Assembly (NCBI GenBank): GCA_003164475.1
Contig: PLTL01000092.1
Coordinates: 350 to 8,126 of the forward strand
Length of the DNA stretch: 7,777 nt
DNA from: Candidatus Dormiibacterota bacterium
GTDB lineage: Bacteria; Chloroflexota; Dormibacteria; UBA8260; Bog-877
Direction of reading: 5' to 3'
The translations under genes and the position numbers were made by a program. Positions 1 through 6,217 of the stretch are shown one piece after another. A model generated the notes under the pieces. That model had not been told where the DNA came from, did no database searches, and saw only the letters and a program-made list of their open reading frames with translations. Position 1 is the stretch's first letter. Every line of letters begins with the position of its first letter.

Positions 1-301
1 GGAAGGCGCCCATCACGGCAGGTTCGTCAAAGCGCCCCCCGCTCGGGTCGGGGAGGGTTCCCGACTCCAGGATGCGCCGCCCCGGCTCGACCTCCCAAAG
101 GAGGGACAGCTCCTCACCGATGCCGTCGTCGTCAACGGTGGATAGGGTGACCATCGTCTCGCCTTCAGCCCCGTCGCGACTGCGTGGGTCCAGAGGCAGG
201 GCGGACGGCCGGACGTCGGTGACCAGCCAGTGGCGGCCGCGCGCGACGACCAGGTCACCGGGCTTCGGGCTTGCGGGGCGGGAGGCGAGGGTCATGGGCA
301 T
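1..301 (-). CDS. drmD: DrmD-like SNF2-family helicase, N-terminal part only (runs off left edge)
   Basis: Seen: an uninterrupted minus-strand frame from ATG at 301 (a second in-frame ATG is at 295) to the window edge, 100 codons, with strong G/C third positions. The translation contains PKPGDLVVARGRHWLVTDV (residues 12-30), a stretch reading VTLSTVDDDGIGEELSLLWE (51-70), VEPGRRILESGTLP (71-84) and FDEPAVMGAF (91-100). Family knowledge: this succession (PGxLVxxRGRxWxVTDV, VTLxSVEDDGxGEExxVxWExEPG, FDxPxxxxAF) is how I remember the N-terminus of DrmD, the SNF2-like helicase of class 1 DISARM anti-phage systems. The ATPase motifs would come later and are outside the window. In class 1 DISARM drmD comes first and is followed by drmMI, drmA, drmB and drmC, so those would lie to the left. 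The start is uncertain: an in-frame GTG at 316 is possible, the frame stays open further upstream, and no clear Shine-Dalgarno is seen. It could also be a related SNF2 helicase outside DISARM. Confidence 0.68.
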   Translation of the reverse strand, partial: MPMTLASRPASPKPGDLVVARGRHWLVTDVRPSALPLDPRSRDGAEGETMVTLSTVDDDGIGEELSLLWEVEPGRRILESGTLPDPSGGRFDEPAVMGAF

Positions 302-623
302 GGGTGCTGTCTGCACGGCGAGCCTACTCGCTGCAGGAGGGGTTAGGAGGGCGATACCAGCGGGGATCGCGACGCTACGCCCCTATCCCGCCGAGACGAA
401 TGACGCGCCGTCGGCGTGAAGGGCCGCCACGGCCACATGTGGCACTGGTTTCGGCCAAATCCCCTCGGCCGGCTTCTAAGATCTGCCGTATGCAACCTGG
501 GACGATGCTGAGGGCAACGGTCGACGCGTTTGGGAAAAGAAACTTCCAGGAAAGTCCTCCCTGCTGACGCGCCGCCCCCCCGCAACCATCTAAGCCGACG
601 CACGACGGGACCAATAGGATTCG
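302..623. promoter_or_regulatory. Divergent intergenic region between the drmD-like gene and the CBS-HEPN operon
   Basis: These 322 bases separate two divergently transcribed genes and must hold both sets of start signals unless the drmD-like start lies further upstream. A 12-bp perfect palindrome, GCCACATGTGGC, sits at 432-443 and could be an operator for a dimeric regulator. A TANNNT-type element, TAAGAT, is at 477-482 on the plus strand, but I see no convincing -35 box at the right spacing, so this is weak. Short open frames on both strands lack convincing codon use or ribosome sites and are treated as noise. Confidence 0.4.
616..619 (+). promoter_or_regulatory. Ribosome binding site for the CBS-HEPN gene
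   Basis: AGGA at 616-619 lies four bases before the ATG at 624. It supports this start; no ATG, GTG or TTG follows in frame before the CBS domain begins. Confidence 0.5.
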
Positions 624-1484
624 ATGTCGAGAGATCGGGATAGTGCCCCTCCGCCAGAAGTTCGCGCCGCGCGCGAACTTCCCCCGCTGCTAACCCTACA
701 AAGGGTTAACAACCTCCTGCCCGATGGTCAGGACTTGCTCACGGTGGAGCCAGCCCTCAAAGTCAAGGACGCCATCACCTTGATGCGGCGCCACAACTAC
801 TCACATCTGCCCATCGTCTCCCACGGTTCCGTGCTCGGGGTCTTCAGCTATCGCTCTTTTGCCAACGGTCTCCTCAGACTCGGGGTCACCAGCGTGCCGC
901 TTCAGGAACTCGCCGTCTCTGACTTTGCAGAGAGAGTCCCTTTCGCTCGTATAGATGACGAGATGGAGACAATACTTCGGGCCCTCGACAAGTACGACGT
1001 CGTCTTGGTGGGGGATGCCAACCGCATACAGGCCATCGCGACGCCAGTCGATGTCCTCCAGCATCTGTATAGAATTGCGAGTCCCTTCGTCATTGTTCAA
1101 GTGATTGAGTTGGCATTGCGCGAGTTGATCCGAGCCTCCGTCGATGACCCCCAACTTACCGAGTGTGTGCGGCGTAGCCTCTCCTCACACTATGGCCCCG
1201 AACTCCCATCATCGCTCGAGCAAATGACCTTTAGCGACTACATCGCGCTCATCACCAACGGTGATAATTGGGCCCTCTTCTCCACTTGGGCTGGTGGCAA
1301 TCGCAAGTTTGCTCAGGCGCGGCTTCGCCCGATTGTGGACCTACGGAACGACATCATGCACTTTCGTAGAGACATCAGCGCTGAGGATTACGATCTCCTC
1401 GACGATGTGCGCCAGTGGCTGCTGATGAGTCTCCGACAGCTCGGGTGGCTCGCTTCGAACGACGAGAGGGCAGTCAGTGAATAG
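624..1484 (+). CDS. CBS-pair protein with C-terminal HEPN-type putative ribonuclease domain
   Basis: Seen: 286 residues, no signal peptide or membrane segment, so cytoplasmic. A first CBS repeat spans about residues 37-85 (key stretch HNYSHLPIVSHGSVLGVFS, 57-75). A second, more divergent one spans about 95-150 (VVLVGDANRIQAIATPVDVL, 126-145). Residues about 152-275 are helix-rich and hold VDLRNDIMHFRRDIS (238-252), with R241-N-D-I-M-H246 giving the HEPN signature Rx4H, N following R. Family knowledge: CBS pairs commonly bind adenine nucleotides (AMP, ATP, SAM). HEPN domains with this motif are often metal-independent RNases in toxin, abortive-infection and CRISPR effectors; Swt1-type HEPN domains carry a similar RN-x3-H stretch. 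Inference: a nucleotide-gated RNase working with the helicase-like protein encoded next, whose start overlaps this stop by 8 nt. The HEPN domain might instead be a non-catalytic dimerisation module. Two perfect inverted repeats fall within codons 12-29. Confidence 0.82.
   Translation: MSRDRDSAPPPEVRAARELPPLLTLQRVNNLLPDGQDLLTVEPALKVKDAITLMRRHNYSHLPIVSHGSVLGVFSYRSFANGLLRLGVTSVPLQELAVSDFAERVPFARIDDEMETILRALDKYDVVLVGDANRIQAIATPVDVLQHLYRIASPFVIVQVIELALRELIRASVDDPQLTECVRRSLSSHYGPELPSSLEQMTFSDYIALITNGDNWALFSTWAGGNRKFAQARLRPIVDLRNDIMHFRRDISAEDYDLLDDVRQWLLMSLRQLGWLASNDERAVSE
657..681. repeat. Perfect 11-bp inverted repeat with 3-base spacer, early in the CBS-HEPN gene
   Basis: GAAGTTCGCGC (657-667) and GCGCGAACTTC (671-681) are exact reverse complements around CGC (668-670). 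It begins 33 bases after the start codon. It could be an operator, or an mRNA hairpin that limits translation or transcription. GC-rich codons alone rarely give an 11-bp perfect stem, but the role is inferred. Confidence 0.7.
691..708. repeat. Perfect 7-bp inverted repeat with 4-base spacer, next to the previous one
   Basis: TAACCCT (691-697) and AGGGTTA (702-708) are exact reverse complements around ACAA. It starts nine bases after the 11-bp inverted repeat, so two stem-loops or two dyad sites stand side by side inside codons 12-29. Confidence 0.6.
1464..1470 (+). promoter_or_regulatory. Ribosome binding site for the helicase-like gene
   Basis: GAGAGGG at 1464-1470 lies six bases before the GTG at 1477, inside the last codons of the CBS-HEPN gene. 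It decides this GTG start and shows that the two genes are translationally coupled. Confidence 0.7.
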
Positions 1485-2853
1485 CGCTGCGAGCGACACC
1501 GTTCACCTTGCGCGCTACCAAGCTGAAATGGTCGATGGGGTGTTGGGCGCACAGCATGGGTCGATCCACTACGTCGTTTGGCCGCCGGGGGCGGGGAAGA
1601 CGTTCGCGACCGCCGTGCTCCTGGACCGGTTGTCGCAAGGCAAGGACGACTTCCGGGCGCTCATAGTTGCACCCCGTTTTCTCACTGATCAGTGGGCTCA
1701 CGTCGTCAAGCGTGCCACCGCCGACTCGATAGGTGAGACGGTAGACCACGCCCGGTTGAGGGACTTTGTTGCCCATTCGTCCGGGCAGGGCATGTGGCCG
1801 CGCAGAGGGTGCTTTGCCATTAGCGCAGCTCTTCTCGCGATCCCGGATGTGCGGTCCCTGATTGAGACCTGTTACTGGGATGTTGTTGTGCTGGACGAGG
1901 CGCACCACCGGCAGCGCGTTGTTCAAAGCGTGCTTAGCGACCTGATACGAACACAGCGCGTGGGCCGAGCGTTGATTCTATCGGCATCTCACCTCGATCA
2001 GACTTGGAGCGCGCTTGGCTCAGCCGTTGCGACCTTCACCTGGAAGGCGGACGTGCTAGCCGTATCGCGTGAGATGCAACTGGGTCAGCGAGAGTTTCGC
2101 TCAGTGCAGTATCTGCCGAATCCGGAGGTCGGCGACGCAGTCGGTCACTTGCTAACGGCTTTGCGGCGCAGTTTGCCTTCACGTGCTGGGTCGCTTTTGG
2201 TTGACGGCCTTTACCGGCGAGCTGCTTCAAGCCCACTTGCGTTGGTCTCTTCGCTGGAACGGCTACGAAGCCAGTGGCTTCACGGCGACGCTCGCTCGCC
2301 ATTCGAATACACAGAGGGCGAGGATGAGATAGCCGAGATGCGGGCGCCAGCCCTCGGGAGACAAACGCATGCGCTCGTTCTTGAAGTGGTGAACGTCGTC
2401 GGGATACTCGGGGCGGCCGACGATCCGAAGTTGGAGGCTCTTGTTACCCTCATCCGCGGTTTGCTGCGTGAGTCCCGACGCTCATGTGTGTTCACTACGT
2501 TCCGGGAGACTGCCGAATACGTGCGGAATTCACTTGAGGACGAGGGACTCGATGTGATGCTGTGCCACGGCGGACTGGCTTATGACACGAGGCTGGATCT
2601 GATCACGCGATTCAACAGGCGGAAGGCCGTCTTGGTGACTACCGATGGCGGAGCCTCCGGGCTACAAGTAAGCGATAGCGCGGTCGCCGTTAGCTACGAT
2701 CTGCCGCGGTCGGTGAAGCCGATGGATGGTCGATGGGCGGTCATCGAGGCCCGCGGCGACAACCGGCGGCATACGATGATCGCATTGGTAGGTGGCGGAG
2801 ATGCTAGCGCTGTCGAAGGTGAGCTCGCGAACTTTCACGGCTTCGCCGTGTGA
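1477..2853 (+). CDS. Small DEAH-box helicase-like ATPase (SF2) with degenerate motif VI
   Basis: Seen: 458 residues with GTG start, overlapping the upstream stop in GTGAATAG. Motifs in order: a Q-type RYQ (13-15); Walker A PPGAGKT (36-42); IVAPRFLTDQW (63-73), resembling motif Ia; DEAH at 140-143 within VVVLDEAHH; LILSAS (166-171) as motif III; CVFTTFRETAEYV (337-349) as motif IV; LVTTDGGASGLQ (386-397) as motif V. Family knowledge: SF2 helicases end with QRxGRxxR, whose arginines reach the ATP gamma-phosphate. Here the matching place reads PMDGRWAVIEARGD (415-428), keeping one Arg of the QR pair but not the GR arginine. It is short for a SNF2-type enzyme, with no extra domains. Inference: an ATPase that senses or translocates on nucleic acid and partners the CBS-HEPN protein; the altered motif VI suggests weak or partner-dependent activity. 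A sequence error cannot explain it, since the frame is intact throughout. Confidence 0.85.
   Translation: MNSAASDTVHLARYQAEMVDGVLGAQHGSIHYVVWPPGAGKTFATAVLLDRLSQGKDDFRALIVAPRFLTDQWAHVVKRATADSIGETVDHARLRDFVAHSSGQGMWPRRGCFAISAALLAIPDVRSLIETCYWDVVVLDEAHHRQRVVQSVLSDLIRTQRVGRALILSASHLDQTWSALGSAVATFTWKADVLAVSREMQLGQREFRSVQYLPNPEVGDAVGHLLTALRRSLPSRAGSLLVDGLYRRAASSPLALVSSLERLRSQWLHGDARSPFEYTEGEDEIAEMRAPALGRQTHALVLEVVNVVGILGAADDPKLEALVTLIRGLLRESRRSCVFTTFRETAEYVRNSLEDEGLDVMLCHGGLAYDTRLDLITRFNRRKAVLVTTDGGASGLQVSDSAVAVSYDLPRSVKPMDGRWAVIEARGDNRRHTMIALVGGGDASAVEGELANFHGFAV
2836..2850 (+). terminator. GC-rich stem-loop at the end of the CBS-HEPN/helicase operon (possible terminator)
   Basis: CACGGC (2836-2841) pairs exactly with GCCGTG (2845-2850) around TTC. 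It covers the last five codons of the helicase-like gene, directly before TGA (2851-2853), with TAG following at once. There is no T-run, so it is weak as an intrinsic terminator. It lies between two convergent genes. Confidence 0.3.
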
Positions 2854-2928
2854 TAGTTGGAGTGGTGGTAAGCGAGTGCATGGGCCACATTGGCGAGACG
2901 TGTTCCGTGGAGGGGGAAAGGCTGGCGG

Positions 2929-4203
2929 TCATCGGTCTCGCAGAGCTCCCGGCGGGATCCACAGCCGATGTCGGGGCCGATGCTCGCGCCCCCTCTTGAG
3001 CAGGGTGACCCGCTCATTGCCGAACAGCGCGTACTGGATATCGAGCAGTGCCAGGCGGACCTGCGGTTCAGGGGTGATCCACGCGTGATCGCGCACGATA
3101 GCAACGCAGTTCTGGACAATCCTCGGGTTAGTCCGCTCCAGGAGCGTCCCTCCCAAGTAGGCGTGCAAATTCCGGCCGCGCAAGTCCTCGGACACAAGGC
3201 CCGCTGTGCGGCCCTTGATATCGAGCAGCCGCTTCATTTGGCGCTCAGCCCCGAAGACTAGGCGCGTTCCGTGGCCGCTGATCAGCCAACATTCGGCGGA
3301 AGCGAATGTTGAGAATGGTGGGAGCACCCCCCTCATGCGGCGCGGGCCGCGATCTACCAGTAGGGCGCCGTCGAACTCAAATTGGTTCTCGGTGACCGCC
3401 GTGCGCGGCAACTCGTAGTGTGGGTACTTGAACGGATCACTGACGTACTCGTCCGCTAATAGCATGGCACGGTAATGCGTGTCTAGAAACCACCAGAGCT
3501 TGTAGAACTGCTCCATGACGTCCTGATCCTGGGTGAGGATCAGAGTCGGCTCACCCGTTGAAAGGCAATGCGCGGCAGCTGCGTACACCAGGTACTCATC
3601 CGTCGCTCGTCTGTCGAGGGGCGCGTCTTGGCCCTGTTTGTGGACAAGGCTGAGCGCGCGCTCTCCATACACGTGCTGGATACCCGCGATCGACTCACTA
3701 GGTGTCGGGCTCCGCCCATGAATCTCCAGGAACTTCGCCGCGTGCAACCGGAGAAGATCGCGCCTCACGGCGAGCAACGACGTGTAGTACACGAGGGTGG
3801 TTAGCTCAACGGGGTCGCTGGGAAGACCCAGGAGCTGGATCGGAGGCGTGGCTTGGGAAACCGCCACCGAGCCTGGAAAGGTTGGGTGCCGCTGCCGCCA
3901 AGGCTCAAGCTCAATCCGTACGCCCGGAGTTACGTAGATGCCACCAGAACGCGAAAGCAGGGCTGGCCACAGGCCAGCACCGAAACGTAGGTCCCAGATG
4001 TTGGTGTCGAGAAAGACAGCGACATCGCTTGAGATGGAACGGAGGATCTCGGCGAGGGTGGCGGGGTCCGTCGGAAGGTCTGACGTCTTGAAGGACAGCC
4101 GGGGGACAAAGGTGGGGTCATCAGCAAGGACGCCTGGAAGCCACTCGGTGCCGTCCGCGTGGCGCGGGGAAGCAAGGAAGTTGACTGTGCGGTTCCTACT
4201 CAC
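2929..4203 (-). CDS. PIN-domain putative ribonuclease with long C-terminal extension
   Basis: Seen: 424 residues, GTG start at 4203, no strong ribosome site. Residues about 60-230 look like a PIN domain: AVFLDTNIWDLRF (62-74) gives the first acidic residue D66; TPGVRIELEPW (92-102) supplies E98; RATDEYLVYAAAAHCL (199-214) supplies D202; LILTQDQDVMEQFY (221-234) supplies D226. Family knowledge: these four acids bind metal in PIN nucleases, and DTN plus a late T-x-D-x-D strand are typical. Classic VapC toxins are about 130-150 residues. Here about 190 further residues follow, without a domain I recognise, and no short antitoxin gene sits beside it. The gene converges on the CBS-HEPN/helicase operon across 75 bases, so it is not part of that transcript. 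Inference: a stand-alone RNase of an accessory region. I am confident of the PIN fold and not of its target. Confidence 0.75.
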   Translation of the reverse strand: MSRNRTVNFLASPRHADGTEWLPGVLADDPTFVPRLSFKTSDLPTDPATLAEILRSISSDVAVFLDTNIWDLRFGAGLWPALLSRSGGIYVTPGVRIELEPWRQRHPTFPGSVAVSQATPPIQLLGLPSDPVELTTLVYYTSLLAVRRDLLRLHAAKFLEIHGRSPTPSESIAGIQHVYGERALSLVHKQGQDAPLDRRATDEYLVYAAAAHCLSTGEPTLILTQDQDVMEQFYKLWWFLDTHYRAMLLADEYVSDPFKYPHYELPRTAVTENQFEFDGALLVDRGPRRMRGVLPPFSTFASAECWLISGHGTRLVFGAERQMKRLLDIKGRTAGLVSEDLRGRNLHAYLGGTLLERTNPRIVQNCVAIVRDHAWITPEPQVRLALLDIQYALFGNERVTLLKRGREHRPRHRLWIPPGALRDR

Positions 4204-4248
4204 GATGGTCAGCCCCGGGTGTTGGTGTGGCCGCTGGCCGCGCGGGGG

Positions 4249-4790
4249 CTACCTGGGTGGCGATGCAGGGAGACCGATGTCGCGTGCTCCACGACCCTGA
4301 TTGTGACCAGGCCGTGTGCGGCTTGTGGTGAGTGTGGGAGCTTTGGGATTGTCCGATTCGGCAGCGGCCACCGTTGCCCACCTGCCCACCCTGCAGGGCC
4401 GCCCCGCGGCCACCCAGCGCGCGCACCTGGCCCGGCGGGTACAGGCTGGGCCGCAGTAGCGGGCATGTTGGCGCCGTCCGGTCATGAGCTTGCCGCACTG
4501 GACGCAGCGCCAGCCCGCCGCTTTGGTCGACCCACGTCTCCCACAGGCAGAGCGAGCAGACCGTCTCCCGGACCGGCACGGCGAGGCTGCATCGGTGACA
4601 TGGATGCCAGCCGCGCGGCAGGGCGGCGGGCTCCGGCTCGCGGAACAGCCGGTCGGCGGCGATCACTGATACAGACAAGGCGATCGTAGACGCTGACATT
4701 CGCCGTGAGGAAGGCGGCTACACGGGCCGGGCCAGGGTACCTCGCCCGTGCGAACTCGTGCGGGTGGTCGGGGGGCACGCATCCCCACAC
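4249..4790 (-). pseudogene. Broken Cys-rich zinc-ribbon gene spread over three frames
   Basis: Seen: coding-like codon use moves from frame to frame along the minus strand. A first stretch from about 4790 to 4650 reads ARVAAFLTANVSVYDRLV. A second, from about 4666, gives WHPCHRCSLAVPVRETVCSLC, a CxxC...CxxC pair (about 4603-4543). A third, from about 4540 to TAG at 4249, gives WRCVQCGKLMTGRRQHARYC and then GPACTRRARC, another Cys pair set. Joining the frames requires a +1 shift twice in the same sense. No frame has a clear ribosome site. Family knowledge: CxxCG...ARYCSxAC ribbons are common in small actinobacterial proteins, often of unknown role. Inference: a decayed gene, or sequencing errors in an intact one; programmed frameshifting is less likely. 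It lies downstream of the HNH-like gene and upstream of the PIN gene on the same strand. Its function is unknown. Confidence 0.45.
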
Positions 4791-4796
4791 CGTGCC
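4774..4796 (-). terminator. Stem-loop after the HNH-like gene (possible terminator)
   Basis: GGCACG (4774-4779) pairs exactly with CGTGCC (4791-4796) around an 11-base loop, 18 bases beyond the HNH-like stop codon. A second inverted repeat, CACGGGC/GCCCGTG at 4721-4727 and 4744-4750, lies further downstream. No T-run follows either, so termination is only suggested. The first overlaps the start of the broken zinc-ribbon region. Confidence 0.3.
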
Positions 4797-4814
4797 AGGG
4801 AGGATGGTGATCTT

Positions 4815-5612
4815 CTACAGAAACTGCATCAGGCCGGAGCGCGTGGCCTTCATCCCGGTAAGGGCTCGGCTGAACGCGAGCAGCCCTGCGTCATCCAAGA
4901 CGGGACGTTGCAGGGGCCAGGCGACGCTTCCGGACGGTGGCCAGAGGCGTTCGACATACGGTAGGGAAGCCTGCGGCAAGTCAACCTGGAACGTCCCGGA
5001 GGCGCCTGTCACCGTTGGGACGTATCCGATGAGCTGAACTACTAGATTCGCGATGGAGAAGGTGGTCCCATACATCTCACCCCAGTGGGTAACTTCGCCC
5101 CTCGGCCCTGGAGGTCCATCGACCCTCCACTGGATGCTGTTCGCGCCGTTGGGAATACCGCGCTTCATATGGCGCGCCAGGAACATCCAGCACTGCGGCG
5201 GCGGTAGTTGGGTGCGATGGAACTCCTGATAGATCATGCCGGGGATCGCTGGGCTCCGGTGAGCGTACTGGATCATCAGGGCCGTCTTCATCGCCCATTT
5301 AGCCAGGATGCTCAGACTTCCCGTAGCCCCGCCCGACAGGGACACCGAGATTGTCTCAGTAAGCATCGGCTTGAGGATCGGAGCCGCCGCCGTCTCAAGC
5401 TGCGACATCCATCCGTTGTTGCATCCCTTGCAAACCCGCTTGACCCTCGCGGTCATCGACAGGCCCCGATACCCCCCCCAATGGGTGGTCCCAATACCAG
5501 CTCCTGTGACCGTGTAGGTCGGGCGCCGCCCCAAGTAGGCGCCGAGCCACCGGGGGAACACGTCCTCAGCGGTGACCGGACCCCTTCCGCAGAACACGCA
5601 GCTTCTGGCCAC
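4815..5612 (-). CDS. HNH-like zinc protein with Asp in place of the usual His
   Basis: Seen: GTG start at 5612 gives 265 residues. The frame is open up to 5726, but that would overlap the preceding gene; AAGGGG (5617-5622) overlaps that gene's TAA and lies four bases before this GTG, which fixes the start. Residues 1-23 hold SCVFCGRGPVTAEDVFPRWL (4-23), with C5/C8. Residues 59-73 read RVCKGCNNGWMSQLE, with C61/C64. Family knowledge: this is the layout of HNH_5-type proteins (CxxC, T-x-EHVxPxWL, CxxCNNxWMSxLE); the His of EH normally takes part in catalysis. Here it is D17, a substitution I also associate with some actinobacterial relatives. A downstream LAKWAMKTALMIQ segment (103-115) also fits the family. 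Inference: a metal-binding nuclease-fold protein that may have altered or no cleavage activity. It is last in a cluster with two HEPN-like genes. Confidence 0.7.
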   Translation of the reverse strand: MARSCVFCGRGPVTAEDVFPRWLGAYLGRRPTYTVTGAGIGTTHWGGYRGLSMTARVKRVCKGCNNGWMSQLETAAAPILKPMLTETISVSLSGGATGSLSILAKWAMKTALMIQYAHRSPAIPGMIYQEFHRTQLPPPQCWMFLARHMKRGIPNGANSIQWRVDGPPGPRGEVTHWGEMYGTTFSIANLVVQLIGYVPTVTGASGTFQVDLPQASLPYVERLWPPSGSVAWPLQRPVLDDAGLLAFSRALTGMKATRSGLMQFL

Positions 5613-5616
5613 TCGA

Positions 5617-5622
5617 CCCCTT
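5617..5622 (-). promoter_or_regulatory. Ribosome binding site for the HNH-like gene
   Basis: AAGGGG on the minus strand overlaps the TAA (5623-5621) of the preceding gene and is four bases from the GTG at 5612. This favours the internal GTG over the longer reading and indicates translational coupling. Confidence 0.5.
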
Positions 5623-6208
5623 AGTCGGGCCCTAGCGACACTGACTGACTGGTCGCCGTGACGCCGAGCAGACGAATGCTGGGTCCAGGATAGGGGTAAT
5701 CCGCGTCGATCTCGCTGACATCCCAATCGCTTGAGGCTTCAGAGACGATACGCTCAACGAGCTTCCCACAGAACACGGGCACGCTCAGAACGACGCCGTC
5801 CGGGTCGTCCGTCTGCAGAGCGAAGCTGCGCCGATCGTCGGTGAGGATAATTCGCCGATCGTGAAGGCGGTCGCTCGCGGGGAGCCCGTAACCGTGCAGC
5901 AAGGCGCAGCGAACCTCATAGATGATGGCTGCGTCTGTCTCCAAAATGCGGTGACTTGTTAGAAGTCGGATCCATCGCTGGCGTACCGGCTGATCCCGAG
6001 GGCCAGACAGGCTATCGAGGACAACCATGCTCAGGGTAAACGCCGTCCAGGAAGGGTTGGGTGGGCCGTCACCTGTGGTCGGGTCGCGGCCGTTAGCCTG
6101 CCGCATGTCCCGCATTGCGAGAACGAGGGTCGGATAGAGGTTCTGAGCCCGTGGGGGGCAGGCAAGCATGGGGATCGGGTTGTCGCCCGTGTCAAGCATG
6201 GTCGTCAT
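5621..6208 (-). CDS. Small HEPN-like protein of unknown function (RCALLH motif)
   Basis: Seen: 195 residues, ATG at 6208, soluble. The clearest landmark is AAIIYEVRCALLHGYGLP (93-110), in which R100-C-A-L-L-H105 forms an Rx4H motif in a probable helix, followed by a Gly/Pro turn. The first half is mostly helical (TAFTLSMVVLDSLSG, 55-69); the second half is strand-like (RRIILTDDRRSFAL, 118-131). Family knowledge: many unnamed bacterial proteins carry YExRCxLLHxYG-type segments and are treated as HEPN-like by motif. Inference: a possible RNase or a dimerising scaffold; the conserved N after R of strong HEPN RNases is Cys here, which lowers confidence in catalysis. The start lies nine bases after the preceding stop and its own stop is eight bases before the HNH-like start, so all three are probably co-transcribed. 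An alternative ATG at 6199 has no better ribosome site. Confidence 0.6.
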   Translation of the reverse strand: MTTMLDTGDNPIPMLACPPRAQNLYPTLVLAMRDMRQANGRDPTTGDGPPNPSWTAFTLSMVVLDSLSGPRDQPVRQRWIRLLTSHRILETDAAIIYEVRCALLHGYGLPASDRLHDRRIILTDDRRSFALQTDDPDGVVLSVPVFCGKLVERIVSEASSDWDVSEIDADYPYPGPSIRLLGVTATSQSVSLGPD

Positions 6209-6217
6209 GCGCCAGCC

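Noticed and set aside
13..258. 81-residue minus-strand ORF
   Set aside because: It lies in another frame of the drmD-like coding stretch, has low-complexity Ser/Arg/Pro composition and resembles no protein.
72..614. Several ORFs of 79-115 residues on both strands
   Set aside because: They are rich in Arg/Pro/Ser, lack ribosome sites, and either lie opposite the drmD-like gene or fall in the divergent intergenic region.
1474..1926. 150-residue minus-strand ORF
   Set aside because: Antisense to the helicase-like gene, whose motifs show the plus strand is the coding one.
2854..2928. Small gene between the convergent helicase-like and PIN genes
   Set aside because: Only 75 bases without start, ribosome site or strong structure beyond the stem at the end of the helicase-like gene.
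4159..4689. 176-residue plus-strand ORF
   Set aside because: Opposite the zinc-ribbon region; composition is Ala/Arg/Gly/Pro-rich with no motif, while the minus strand shows spaced Cys pairs.
5613..5726. Longer N-terminus for the HNH-like protein
   Set aside because: It would overlap the preceding gene by over 100 bases and add a motif-free basic stretch; the GTG at 5612 has a suitable ribosome site.
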